45,898 bases of DNA from the IMG/VR virus record IMGVR_UViG_3300047547_000189, positions 1-45,898 of that record; one strand, written 5' to 3'. The stretch is from a virus. Positions 21,047 through 30,214 of this stretch are shown here, piece after piece. Numbering within the stretch: position 1 is the first letter of the stretch; the number at the start of each line of letters is the position of its first letter. The position numbers and the translations under genes were made by a program. The notes under the pieces were generated by a model. It ran no database searches. It was not told the DNA's origin and saw only the letters and a list, made by a program, of their open reading frames with translations.

Positions 21047-21301
21047 ATGCACTATCAATACTTTGATCCTGCACTAATTGAATTACGAAGAGAGATTACT
21101 CATCATCCAGATCTTCAAGTAATTCTAGTAGCTCAAGAGAGTACAGATATTTATATTCATATCTGTGAGATTGCGGCGTATTGTGGAATTGTTCTGGATG
21201 GTACTTATACACAGGAAGACGTATTAGAACTGTGCACTAAGATGACAGAGAAGTTAATTGCTAAGAGAACTCTAGTAATTAATTCTCAGAGTCTTCATTA
21301 A
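21047..21301 (+). CDS. 84-aa conserved phage protein, unknown function
   Basis: It starts after TATGGAGTATCT. The sequence (DPALIELRREITHHPDL, DIYIHICEIAAYCGIVLDG, LCTKMTEKL) fits a small family seen at the end of phage replication operons: L-R-x-E-I near the start, then D-I-Y-x-x-I-x-x-I-A-x-Y-C and L-D-G-x-Y. Its role is not known. It is the last gene of the rightward block and is followed by the strong bidirectional terminator. Confidence 0.75.
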   Translation: MHYQYFDPALIELRREITHHPDLQVILVAQESTDIYIHICEIAAYCGIVLDGTYTQEDVLELCTKMTEKLIAKRTLVINSQSLH

Positions 21302-21316
21302 AATTTAGGTAAAAAT

Positions 21317-21358
21317 AAACCCCCACTTCTTAGAGTAATTTCTAAGGTGGGGGTTTTT
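21317..21358. terminator. Strong bidirectional terminator
   Basis: AAACCCCCAC (21317-21326) pairs with GTGGGGGTTT (21347-21356), and TTAGA/TCTAA extends the helix inward. An A-rich run before it and TTTTT after it allow termination on both strands. It sits exactly between the convergent early (rightward) and late (leftward) operons. Confidence 0.9.
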
Positions 21359-21364
21359 CTTCGT

Positions 21365-21673
21365 CTACGCTTCTGGTGTTTCCCATAACCTACCACCAGA
21401 AGGACAATTATAAACTAACCTATAACCAGCGGGTATGGGATGTATTCTATAAGTATTCCTGGCTAGTAATAATTGATCTGTTCCATCATTAGTGCAAGCT
21501 GAGTTATCCGTAGTTTTAGTCATTCTGAAATAGGTATCATTTTCTGGCGTGACTATAATCTTAGCTTCTGTATTAAAAGATAATAACGAATTAGCTGAAG
21601 TGTTGGCAACTAAAGTTTGTAGGCGCGAACTTCCTGGAGTTGCCGGCACCAATGAAATTTCTACAATATTCAT
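21365..21673 (-). CDS. 102-aa small virion-associated protein, paralogue of 22930-23226
   Basis: This is the last gene of the late operon. It is beta-rich, with a C-terminal TYRIHPIPAGYRLVYNC followed by GGRLWET that aligns with QYRVGPLKSGEYLCFIS and GGDVWYT of the 98-aa protein at 22930-23226. Both begin I-x-E-I-S. They are probably paralogous small structural proteins (fibre or head decoration); the group sits after the ejection proteins, where fibre genes often lie. The ATG has an upstream GAAGGGAGAATAAA on the minus strand. Confidence 0.7.
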   Translation of the reverse strand: MNIVEISLVPATPGSSRLQTLVANTSANSLLSFNTEAKIIVTPENDTYFRMTKTTDNSACTNDGTDQLLLARNTYRIHPIPAGYRLVYNCPSGGRLWETPEA

Positions 21674-21690
21674 TTTATTCTCCCTTCAAA

Positions 21691-22149
21691 TTATTTAGCT
21701 ACTGCTTTAACTGCGATAAGATCAAAAATTACGACTCCTGTAGAATCTTCAAACACACTCACACTTAATAGTGTTCCTAAAGTAATACCCAATCCAGAAG
21801 TTTTAAAGCGTCTAAAAGCTACAGTAAGTGTGGAACCTGAAATAGTTAAAGTATGTGACCACTCTCCAGCACTTCTAGGAGTTACTGCATAAATACAGCC
21901 AGCTTCTGGAATAGAAGTAGTATATACTCCAGAAGAGTTTGTAGTTAAATTTTGTGCCCACCTAACTAACTTTCCTTCTATTGTACTATTATAAGAAGTT
22001 ATTGCATTAGAGATAGCAGTTAAAGTATTAGTCCATTAGGTACTCATAGCTGTTGACATTACAGAACTTTGAGTACCCATAGCTGAAGCTATTGCAGAAT
22101 TAACATCAGCTAGTGTCATTCCAGGAAGATCTTTTCTAGCTATAGCCAT
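21691..22149 (-). pseudogene. Fibre-like gene interrupted by an in-frame TAA
   Basis: From ATG (22147-22149, minus) with an AAGGGAG leader the frame reads MAIARKDLPGMTLADVNSAI to codon 37, then TAA (22036-22038). It continues open in the same frame for 114 codons (WTNTLTAISNAITSYNST, AGCIYAVTPRSAGEWSH, ending IAVKAVAK) to TAA at 21691-21693. There is no downstream Met to restart. Without the stop it would be a 152-aa protein: a helical N-terminus typical of phage fibre anchors, and a beta-rich C-terminus. Explanations are a nonsense mutation (one base change from CAA would do it), a sequencing error, or programmed read-through. No suppressor tRNA with anticodon TTA is encoded. Confidence 0.75.
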
Positions 22150-22170
22150 TATAATTACTCCCTTAAAAAT

Positions 22171-22926
22171 TTATGCTGGAAGTAGCCCGTCTATTTCTAT
22201 AAGAGGTCTACAATTAGGAGCATTAACTCCTAAATCTGGTTCTAAATCTGCTGTAGCTTCTTCTGCTGCAAAGCCTATATATTGTTCATGAGTAAATCTA
22301 TCAGTAGGTACTTTAATTCTCCAGCCATTTCTGCTATTAGAGTCATCTAACCAAGTTTGTACATCCGCTGCAAATCCTGCCCCTGTAAATGTAAACTCGG
22401 TTCCAACCACTCCTCCTGTAGGTAAGAGTACGCTAGAACTAGGAGTTGCTAAACAATCTGTATTACTCAAAAGTCCAGGAGTATTCCAGGCACTGGGAGG
22501 ATCTGGGGGAGTAATTACTCCTCTATTAGCCCAGGTAGCTCTAGTGCCAAAACCTAAGCTTTCTTGTGCAGCTCTCCAAGATTGTAGCACTCTATTAAAT
22601 TCAATATACATGCCAGGGAAACCAAATTGTACACCTAAATTTCTAGAGTACACTAATTTCACTCTCACGTCTGTGACAGTAAAGCCAGCAGGAATCCCTG
22701 GAAAGCTCATGAATTTTAATAGAGCGTGCGCATATTCTGGTAAGGATGCTTGACCATCAATAGAACAATGGCCAAAACCATCAGCATCCTGACCTTCTCG
22801 AATACTTGTTAATCTAGTATCTGCGTCTGTATATCCTGGACGAGAGCTAAAACTAAAAGTAGCAAATTCTCTCTCTACTGTACTTCCTGAAACTAATCCT
22901 ATACCTTTCAATGGAAGTGGTCTCAT
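22171..22926 (-). CDS. DNRLRE-like receptor-binding/fibre protein
   Basis: The 251-aa protein has the layout of a DNRLRE-type beta-sandwich (carbohydrate-binding fold of secreted and phage proteins): a strand region VTDVRVKLVYSR, then RVLQSW, then TRATWANRG (about 128-136), SAWNTPG (145-151) and DVQTWLDDSNSRNGWRI (188-204). The last is the hallmark 'V-x-x-W-x-x-x-x-x-N-x-G' element. Such folds bind polysaccharide on the host surface, so it is a candidate receptor-binding protein. No large tail spike is encoded elsewhere, which increases its likely importance. It has no signal peptide. Assignment to DNRLRE is by eye and moderate. Confidence 0.65.
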   Translation of the reverse strand: MRPLPLKGIGLVSGSTVEREFATFSFSSRPGYTDADTRLTSIREGQDADGFGHCSIDGQASLPEYAHALLKFMSFPGIPAGFTVTDVRVKLVYSRNLGVQFGFPGMYIEFNRVLQSWRAAQESLGFGTRATWANRGVITPPDPPSAWNTPGLLSNTDCLATPSSSVLLPTGGVVGTEFTFTGAGFAADVQTWLDDSNSRNGWRIKVPTDRFTHEQYIGFAAEEATADLEPDLGVNAPNCRPLIEIDGLLPA

Positions 22927-22929
22927 AAC

Positions 22930-23226
22930 TTAGCTCCCTTTAGTATACCAAACATCTCCACCAGGAGTAGAGATAAAGCAAAGATACTCTCCAGATTTCA
23001 AAGGCCCAACTCTATATTGTTGACCTGCTGCCATGTAATGATCCACATCCACCACAGGAGTAGTAGTTACAGTTCCTCTGCACAAAAAAGTTACAGCACT
23101 AAAAGATAAAGTATAGAACCCATCTTGAGTGACCTGTAATCTACCAACAGTAGCGGCAGCTAAAGTAACTTTCCCACCCGCTCCTTGTGCAGGAGGATTA
23201 ATTGAGATTTCTTGAATTTGTGACAT
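22930..23226 (-). CDS. 98-aa small virion-associated protein, paralogue of 21365-21673
   Basis: A beta-rich protein (LAAATVGRLQVTQDGFYTLS) with a C-terminal region homologous to the 102-aa protein (see that entry). It starts MSQIQEISINPP. It lies between the holin-like and fibre genes with 1-3 nt gaps, so it is part of the same translational unit. It is likely a structural component; no enzymatic motif. Confidence 0.7.
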   Translation of the reverse strand: MSQIQEISINPPAQGAGGKVTLAAATVGRLQVTQDGFYTLSFSAVTFLCRGTVTTTPVVDVDHYMAAGQQYRVGPLKSGEYLCFISTPGGDVWYTKGS

Positions 23227-23227
23227 C

Positions 23228-23749
23228 TTACTTTCCTTTTAAACTAGAGGCCAAAAGATTAGTTTTATCTGCACTGCCCTTAGTAGAGCCATAGTAATAT
23301 GCCATAATCCCAGTCCATGCGGTACTTAGGGATCCTAACATATAGATAACTACTTCTTGACTATCTTGAGGGAATCCGTAAATGAGAGTCCATAAAAGAG
23401 TACCAAAGAATCCTGTAGTAATAACATAGGCTAAGATCTTTGGGGTACTATCTTTAGATAGTATCTCCCTATTTCTAGCTGAGTCTCTATCTGCGGCGTG
23501 GACTTTCTCAAGATCCACATCTAAATTAGCAAAGAACTTTTGAAGATCTGTGTCAATCCTTTTAAGTTCCAGCATAGTGGACGGATCAGTAGTTGCCTTA
23601 GTTAGGACCTCTGAAATATTAGCCACTGTTTTATCCGACACTCCTAGCTTATCTGCCACAAAGCCCGCAGCTAAACCTGCAAGAGGCCCACCAAAAGCTG
23701 TAGCAATAGTAGGTAAGGAATGTTTAATCACTTCAAGAAATTTACTCAT
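23228..23749 (-). CDS. Holin, GTA-type 3-TM family
   Basis: The 173-aa protein has a Gly/Ala-rich hydrophobic N-terminal segment (TAFGGPLAGLAAGFVA), a soluble helical part ending in ADRDSARNREIL, then two transmembrane helices (ILAYVITTGFFGTLLWTLIYGF pieces: VITTGFFGTLLWTLIY; VVIYMLGSLSTAWTGIMAY) and a polar tail with YYYGSTKGSADKT. The RDSARNRE plus YYYGS-x-KGS features match phage and gene-transfer-agent holins. It would permeabilise the membrane for the M15 endolysin. ATG at 23749 overlaps the 1571-aa gene by 8 nt and has GGGTGGG as SD; a GTG three codons earlier (23758) is an alternative. Confidence 0.75.
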   Translation of the reverse strand: MSKFLEVIKHSLPTIATAFGGPLAGLAAGFVADKLGVSDKTVANISEVLTKATTDPSTMLELKRIDTDLQKFFANLDVDLEKVHAADRDSARNREILSKDSTPKILAYVITTGFFGTLLWTLIYGFPQDSQEVVIYMLGSLSTAWTGIMAYYYGSTKGSADKTNLLASSLKGK

Positions 23750-26700
23750 CTTGCCCACCCATTAAAAGTTGCATCTTATAACTAAAAGGATTCTTCAAAG
23801 AACTCTCCAACTGTTGCGATTGAGGAACATTAGCTGACCTATACATATCCATCATCCATCTGTTAAATCCTGCCTGCTTGCCCCCAAGTTCAGCATATCT
23901 TTTAGCAAAATTAAGGACTTGTTCTTCTGAAGCTGAAGCATCTTGGATGAGACTGGATTTAACTGTCTCTGACAATCCTTGCATTTGTTGTCTTCTTGCG
24001 GCTTCGTAGGTTTTAACTCTGTAGAGTGCGTCATTAGTAATTGCCTCATCTAAGGGGCGGCCACCTGCTAATCTTACAAGAGATGACCAAGACATGAGAT
24101 CGTTAGAAAATAAGATTGATCCTTTATTAGAAGTAGAATAAACTTGACCACCATCTGCAGCTTGAAGGACTTGTGCAAACCCAGCAAGAGGTCTAGATAC
24201 TCCGTTGTGTTCTAATCCTTGCTTCAAAGATTCCCATACATTTCCGCCTCCTGCAATCTTCTTAGAAGTATCATACATGTTAGAAAGAAACTTACCCCAG
24301 CCGGCTACTAGAGGAGTCTCTTGCATAGAGGTGGGTAGAACAGTAATCTGTCTAGGATTGATATCACCTCTTGAATAGATATTAGCTTTAAGAATATTAG
24401 AGGGCACTCCATATAATACCCAATCCCCCGCCGTCTTACCTATAGTTCCATACACTGCATCATATGCGTCTCTATGTTCTTTGTTTCCACTTAGTTGTCC
24501 GAGAATGTGTGTATTTACAAACTGAAATGCAGGTAAGGATTGTAAACCATAGAGAGTGGACTGTAATCCTAAAAGGGTAGCCAGGTCTTTTTTACTACCT
24601 TCTGCAGAATATCGAAAGAGTTGTTGGAGCAAGTTGAATTGATAAGATTGGAATAAACCAATTGCTTGTCCAATAGGCCCTTGGAAAATAAGAGGTCGTT
24701 GGGAAGCAAGGATGTTTCCTTCGACTCTGTTGACAAAGGTGTTGATATAAGTTTGGGATTCTGCTTCACTCATTAATCCTTTCTTCTTAGCAATCTCTGT
24801 AATTTGATCCATTACATTTGCAGAGATGAAACGATTAAATTCTTCAGCTAATTTATTACCAGATAGTTTCTCGCCTTTCTCTCCTAAATCTGAGGCAAGT
24901 TGTTTAGCTCTCGCGAATCCTGAATTAATTCTCTTGTCTAGCTCTACAACACTCTCTGTACCTTTGAGGGTAAAGTCATCAACCAAAAGCTTTAATTGTT
25001 CAACTCTATCTCTAATAAACCCAAGGTCTTTGTATTTAGTAAGAAGGGCTCCTTCGTCTTTCCAGAAGTTATTTATAGCGTTATAAACTAATTTCGTGGG
25101 CGCAAACATTTCCTCATTCACCCCAGGCATTTTAACCTTAGCGATTCTAGAAAGTTCCCCAGCTATTTCAGAATCACCATTTTCAATTGCTTTGGTGAGA
25201 TGTCTAAGTTCAGTCATTCTAAGAATGTTAGAACCAATAGCATTATTAACTGCGTTAAGAGGGTCAAGACCTAAAGTAAACTGAGAGAGTAATGCATTTG
25301 CTTTTCTCACAAACTTAGTGAGTTCACCTTTAGGTGCAGAGTGGTTAGCTAAGAGATCTAATGCAGCATCGTGATAAGCAGGTTTCATCCCATACTCATC
25401 TAACATAGCATTAATCTTATCTAACTCTCCAGGAGTTTTAACTCCATTAAATGCTTGCTTAATTGCCCCCACAGCTTTAGAAACACTCTCATCTAAAAGC
25501 TTGTTAGCTCCATAAATTAAAGAATGTTCTGAAGTCTTGGAAATGTCCAAGGCAGTTTTGATGTAATTGAAATAAGGATTATCAGAAGTCTTCTCTAAGA
25601 TTTCACTTCTTGAAGCAAATCTAGATGTGTCTGCTTTACCATAAGTTCTACCTAAATCTTCTAGGTAATTAAACTGAGGTTCATATCTCAATCTAATTGT
25701 TTCAGAAATTAAAGTATCAGATTCTCTATAGTGTTGTTGTAAGATATCATCAACAATCTTTTGCGGATCTGTCTTAGGAAAGAAATTAGAGTAGATACCC
25801 TTAGAGGCTAAATCTGAATTGATATAGTTTTCATGAAGAGTGCGTTGGAATTCATATTCCCCGCGCGCCTTCTTAAATTCCTCGACATCAGTTTTGGTGT
25901 GTACCTTATATCTTTCAGGCACGTTGTCAATAAGTGCAGCCAATTCTTTTTCAGAGGCCGCATGTAACATAGTCATGTGCCCAGTGCCAGTAACCTGAGG
26001 ATCTACCACAAAAGCAAAATGTGGATAGTCTTTAGGATTTGGTCTAATAGGTCTAAATACATCTCCATTCTTAAAATCTGTATGTCCCTGTGCAGATCTA
26101 ATTTCTCTCATTGAATCTGTGCGTTGGCCAGCTTGTTCAATATGAGCTTGAATGGCGTCACGGGTCTCTAAGTTAGAGATAGGAATAATGTCTGGATCAA
26201 TATCTGCATTCTTCTCCACAGAAATTAAAGCACCTCTTTCAGAGTCATACTTCCACTGTTTAGTAGATCTAGACACTTGTTGATTAATTGCTTCAAATTC
26301 AATAGCTGCTTCTTGCTTTCCAGCTAAGCGAACTAAGGGAGACTCTAAAGCATCAGTAACTTTCTTTCTTAAATCTTGTTTGGCAGCTTGAGTGATTGAC
26401 CCAATAAAAGCCATACTCGAATCTAATGATCCATAGTTACCATTTTGAAAGCTAAATAATCCAGCTCCAGAACCAGTTCTAGATGATTGCCATAATGCGG
26501 TATCTGAAATATCTAAGAGAGATTCGGCACGCTTACCTAAAACTTTGGAAGCTACCATCTTTGCGGAGTCTACATATAATCTTTGCTTCTCTTTATAAAA
26601 CACAATTGCATCTGCTACGCTCTCCGTAGTTTTAGACACATCCTCAGATACATTATAGACTACTTTAGCATACTTAGGTAAATACAAAGGATCAATATTT

Positions 26701-28457
26701 TCTGAGCCACTCTCTGTTAATCCTTTAGCTCTAAGATCTTCTGTATATTTCGCAGCAATATTTTGATGAGCTAAGAAATCTGAGTACTCATCATTAGATA
26801 CAGTGCCTTCCAATCTGGACTGTTTAACATTAACAATCTTCGCGGCCCCTGCAGTTCCTTGTTCAATAGGAATATGCGCACCCTTCTTTAAAGAAAAGTC
26901 TTCTAAAAGTCTGTTAGCTACAAACTCTTTAGATTCTTTAATAGTATCCCAAAATTCTTTGGCAGATGCAGGAGATAGAATATCAACAGGATTGGCAGGG
27001 TCTTGGATCTTGATATCCAATCTACCTTCTTTATGTGCTTTCTCTAAGAGAGGAATATCGTATCTATTAATAACTTGATCTTTAGCTAATTTAGTACTAT
27101 CTTGGGCGGCCCAAATATATCTAGCTTCCGCTTCTAAATGAGCCTTCGGGCCCGTTAATTCTAAAGCGTTCCATTGCTTAGATGGAGAGAAGCCATATTC
27201 ATAGACCTTCCCAAGAACAGCTTTCTTCCCTCTGAATAAATCACCAAGAGAAGGAAGTAAGGGAGCATCTGTAAAAGTAGCCCCAGGAGTTTCACCAATA
27301 TTTTGTACCCATCTGGCAGCAGGAGTAGTTGCAGGAATCTCTCCTTTTTCCATTGCCTTTGTGAAAGCTACTTCTTCTTTAGATTTTTCAAAGGCTCTAA
27401 CAACACTACTAGCTCCAGAGAAGTTTTCAAAGTATTGTTGTGCAGAAGTTCCATGCGAGGCGTTAGCTAAAATATTAGCGAGTTCAGTATCTCCGCCACT
27501 CAAGGTATGAATAGCAGTTCTGATATCATTACTATTTTTTCTAACTTTATCTTCGTATAAAGATTTATTTACTGCATAGTTATTAACTATCTCATCTCCT
27601 TGAGCATTCAAAACTTTTACAGGCATCGCTGCCATTTCAGAGTCGTATGCTAAAGAGACAATCCTATCTGAAGGAGAAGTAGCTTCTGCAAATTGGGGGC
27701 GCGAAACAAAAGGTTTTTGTGCTGCATCTTCTAATTTTACAGCCTTCTTAAGTTTACCAAAAATCCCCGCAGTAGTGAAGGCTCCAGAAATAACTCCACC
27801 TAATACTCCACCAACTGCAATGTTAGTTGCAATGTCAGATAAATCTTGCTGCTCTAATACAGGAGACTTGAACATCGTAGCTTGAACAGCAGTTTCAAAA
27901 GCCGCAGCTTCTAAAGTATTTTGCCAGAAACCTGCACCAATAGCTTTTGCTGTATTAACATTTAGTAATTTAACAGCAGCAGTGGATTGATTAATTTGTT
28001 GGGAAGCTAAAGTAGTATACTTAGCAACATCAGGAACTAATAATCCAGTAGCTCTGGATAAATTACTACCTAAGAATCCCGTAGCTCTTGCAGTTTTAAG
28101 AGCCATTTGCCCAGCTTGAAGAACCTTAATTCCACCTAACCCAGGAATTAAAGAACCTAAAACAAAGCCAGCCAAATCTACAGATTCTTTATTTTGTCTA
28201 TAGTAAGTTCCATAGTCAGAATCAATTGCAGAAATCCAGGCATTAGTATCTTGCTGCTCTACATTAAATCCTGCCCACGAAGCAACCTGGGCGCCAGTGT
28301 TATAAAAACTATTAGCCCCAGAAAGTATAGACGTGACAGCAAATTTACCTGCGTTACCAAACTTAGTTTCCCAATCCACAGGATTAAGCCACGAAGTTTG
28401 GGTGTTCCCAATATTATGAACATCCGCCGCCGTAATGATATTTGAAAGTTCAGCCAT
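23742..28457 (-). CDS. Giant internal virion (DNA ejection) protein
   Basis: This is the largest gene, 1571 aa. Internal virion proteins of podoviruses of this size line the capsid interior and form the channel or carry enzymes for genome ejection. Visible features are an opening region MAELSNIITAADVHN, Gly-rich hydrophobic segments at about 94-113 and 210-234 that could insert in membranes, long charged helices through the middle, and a conserved-looking C-terminal stretch (LFQSYQFNLLQQLFRY, GDWVLYGVPSNI, YSRGDINPRQ; about 1265-1380) typical of such phage proteins. I see no lytic transglycosylase Glu motif. It overlaps the holin gene and follows the 581-aa internal protein by 11 nt. Confidence 0.8.
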   Translation of the reverse strand: MAELSNIITAADVHNIGNTQTSWLNPVDWETKFGNAGKFAVTSILSGANSFYNTGAQVASWAGFNVEQQDTNAWISAIDSDYGTYYRQNKESVDLAGFVLGSLIPGLGGIKVLQAGQMALKTARATGFLGSNLSRATGLLVPDVAKYTTLASQQINQSTAAVKLLNVNTAKAIGAGFWQNTLEAAAFETAVQATMFKSPVLEQQDLSDIATNIAVGGVLGGVISGAFTTAGIFGKLKKAVKLEDAAQKPFVSRPQFAEATSPSDRIVSLAYDSEMAAMPVKVLNAQGDEIVNNYAVNKSLYEDKVRKNSNDIRTAIHTLSGGDTELANILANASHGTSAQQYFENFSGASSVVRAFEKSKEEVAFTKAMEKGEIPATTPAARWVQNIGETPGATFTDAPLLPSLGDLFRGKKAVLGKVYEYGFSPSKQWNALELTGPKAHLEAEARYIWAAQDSTKLAKDQVINRYDIPLLEKAHKEGRLDIKIQDPANPVDILSPASAKEFWDTIKESKEFVANRLLEDFSLKKGAHIPIEQGTAGAAKIVNVKQSRLEGTVSNDEYSDFLAHQNIAAKYTEDLRAKGLTESGSENIDPLYLPKYAKVVYNVSEDVSKTTESVADAIVFYKEKQRLYVDSAKMVASKVLGKRAESLLDISDTALWQSSRTGSGAGLFSFQNGNYGSLDSSMAFIGSITQAAKQDLRKKVTDALESPLVRLAGKQEAAIEFEAINQQVSRSTKQWKYDSERGALISVEKNADIDPDIIPISNLETRDAIQAHIEQAGQRTDSMREIRSAQGHTDFKNGDVFRPIRPNPKDYPHFAFVVDPQVTGTGHMTMLHAASEKELAALIDNVPERYKVHTKTDVEEFKKARGEYEFQRTLHENYINSDLASKGIYSNFFPKTDPQKIVDDILQQHYRESDTLISETIRLRYEPQFNYLEDLGRTYGKADTSRFASRSEILEKTSDNPYFNYIKTALDISKTSEHSLIYGANKLLDESVSKAVGAIKQAFNGVKTPGELDKINAMLDEYGMKPAYHDAALDLLANHSAPKGELTKFVRKANALLSQFTLGLDPLNAVNNAIGSNILRMTELRHLTKAIENGDSEIAGELSRIAKVKMPGVNEEMFAPTKLVYNAINNFWKDEGALLTKYKDLGFIRDRVEQLKLLVDDFTLKGTESVVELDKRINSGFARAKQLASDLGEKGEKLSGNKLAEEFNRFISANVMDQITEIAKKKGLMSEAESQTYINTFVNRVEGNILASQRPLIFQGPIGQAIGLFQSYQFNLLQQLFRYSAEGSKKDLATLLGLQSTLYGLQSLPAFQFVNTHILGQLSGNKEHRDAYDAVYGTIGKTAGDWVLYGVPSNILKANIYSRGDINPRQITVLPTSMQETPLVAGWGKFLSNMYDTSKKIAGGGNVWESLKQGLEHNGVSRPLAGFAQVLQAADGGQVYSTSNKGSILFSNDLMSWSSLVRLAGGRPLDEAITNDALYRVKTYEAARRQQMQGLSETVKSSLIQDASASEEQVLNFAKRYAELGGKQAGFNRWMMDMYRSANVPQSQQLESSLKNPFSYKMQLLMGGQDE

Positions 28458-28468
28458 AGTTTACCTAG

Positions 28469-30214
28469 TTACTTTAAAGAGCCAGGGCCAGGTGTATAAG
28501 GTTTTCTACTCTCTTGAGTTAACTGATTACCCTTAAGAGGATTACGGATAGTATCTAAGATAAGATTTCCAACACCTTGATTTGCATAGGCATCATAAGC
28601 TAACACTCTAGAAAGATATTGTCCTAACATAGTAGGATCTGTAAGATCTAAAGTAGGCTGCCCAGCTCCTGTTCTAACATTATAACCCATACCATTCTTA
28701 GGTAACACAATTCCCATACCTAAAAGATTCTTATGTTGCTGGTTTAACAAATTACCTTTTCTATAGATATCTGCTAAACCGTAGAACTCGGTAGTAGTTA
28801 TGGTGCCTTTCTTAACAGCATCAGTTGCAAGACCTAATACAATTTTAGGATCATTAAGAGGTTGATTTGCTTGGATAGCAGGAAGAAGAATTTTCTGTGC
28901 GATAGGTAATCTCATAAGATCAGAGATGCCAGGATTCTCAGCAGTCCCGTCTCCTAAGAAACTCTTCAAATCTCCAATATCAAAAATGTTTCCTGAGTTA
29001 GGAGCTACAGAACTAAATTGCTGCGTGACCAAAGTTTTAACTGCAGAGTTAAAAGCTCTAGCTGTGCCTGCTTTATCTTTCCTATCTAACATAGGATTCT
29101 GATTTAACGCTTCATGGGCCTGTCTAAAGATATCTAATACATCAGCTTTAGAGTTTAAAACTTCAGTATTCGCAGCAGCCAATGCAGCTTCTGCTTCTGC
29201 AGGAGTAGCTCCTAACATTGGAATACCTAATGTTTTAGACTTATCTCCAATTTCATAGGCCATCTGCAATTCAGCACTGCCGCCCGCCTTGAATCTTTCG
29301 AGCTGATATTTGGCTTCACGTCCAGTGATTGCTGAGTGACCTAAAATACTTCTACCTGTATTAATCTTTTCTAACAATGCCTCATCAAAATCTACCTTAT
29401 CTCTATCTGCAGCTTCTTTTTCTTCCTTCATTCTTTGATTAAAAGATCTATTTAACTTCTGATCATTTAATGAATCAAGAGTAGCTTGTAATCTGATTTC
29501 GCCTTCTTTATGATTTTGTACCCCATAAAGAATATTTAGCTGTTCTCTAGAAGTATTCATTGCAGCTTGTACGCCGGCAAGATTATACTTCATCCCTTCT
29601 AACTGTGCTTCTTTAGCTTTTAAGAGATAAGCATTACCAGTTAACCTAGCAGTAGATTCTACAGAAGCGGCAGATAAAGAAGGAGCTAAAGTTTTATAGG
29701 TCTGTGCAGCACTTTGAACTAACTGATTAGTTTCAGAAAGTTGCTGAGTAATAACAGCAGTCTCTTTAGCTGCCCCTTCTAACTTTTTAGCTGTAGGAAT
29801 CTTTTCAAACTGCGCCGCAATCCAATCTCCTGGAGAATTCCAGAAACTAGTCTCATTTAATTTTCTATATTCAGAAAGATGATTTCTTGTCTCTGCAGCT
29901 TTCTCTCTCCGTAAAGTCATTAATTTAGAGAGCTCATCCATTCCAGCAAGCGGATTTACACCTGCAGCATTAGCAGCTCTTAAAGTAGCTTCTTGAGAAT
30001 TAAGTGCAGCCAATCCTGCAGTTGCAGAAATAACCGTAGCATCTTGGGCATTCTGAGTTTGTAAAGTACTTACATCCTTAAGAATGCCTTCTGCCGCTTT
30101 ATTACTCTCTACAGTAGCAGTATATACTTGAGAAGAGTTAACTAATAAATTCTTTACAGTATCAACAATAAGCTGTTGATTTTCCTGAGGGGTATTCTTA
30201 GACGGCTCGTCCAT
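28469..30214 (-). CDS. Internal virion protein, coiled coil
   Basis: The 581-aa protein is dominated by Ala/Gln/Leu-rich helices (VESNKAAEGILKDVST, AAKETAVITQQLSETNQLV, KEAQLEGMKYNLAGVQAAM), with a charged central helix (QRMKEEKEAADRDKVDF). It is a typical middle component of the podovirus ejection complex (like T7 gp15/P22 gp20 in position, not in sequence). It overlaps the preceding 228-aa gene by 17 nt and has TGGAGA as SD. The C-terminus has a Gly/Asn-rich stretch (GIVLPKNGMGYNVRTGAG). Confidence 0.75.
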   Translation of the reverse strand: MDEPSKNTPQENQQLIVDTVKNLLVNSSQVYTATVESNKAAEGILKDVSTLQTQNAQDATVISATAGLAALNSQEATLRAANAAGVNPLAGMDELSKLMTLRREKAAETRNHLSEYRKLNETSFWNSPGDWIAAQFEKIPTAKKLEGAAKETAVITQQLSETNQLVQSAAQTYKTLAPSLSAASVESTARLTGNAYLLKAKEAQLEGMKYNLAGVQAAMNTSREQLNILYGVQNHKEGEIRLQATLDSLNDQKLNRSFNQRMKEEKEAADRDKVDFDEALLEKINTGRSILGHSAITGREAKYQLERFKAGGSAELQMAYEIGDKSKTLGIPMLGATPAEAEAALAAANTEVLNSKADVLDIFRQAHEALNQNPMLDRKDKAGTARAFNSAVKTLVTQQFSSVAPNSGNIFDIGDLKSFLGDGTAENPGISDLMRLPIAQKILLPAIQANQPLNDPKIVLGLATDAVKKGTITTTEFYGLADIYRKGNLLNQQHKNLLGMGIVLPKNGMGYNVRTGAGQPTLDLTDPTMLGQYLSRVLAYDAYANQGVGNLILDTIRNPLKGNQLTQESRKPYTPGPGSLK

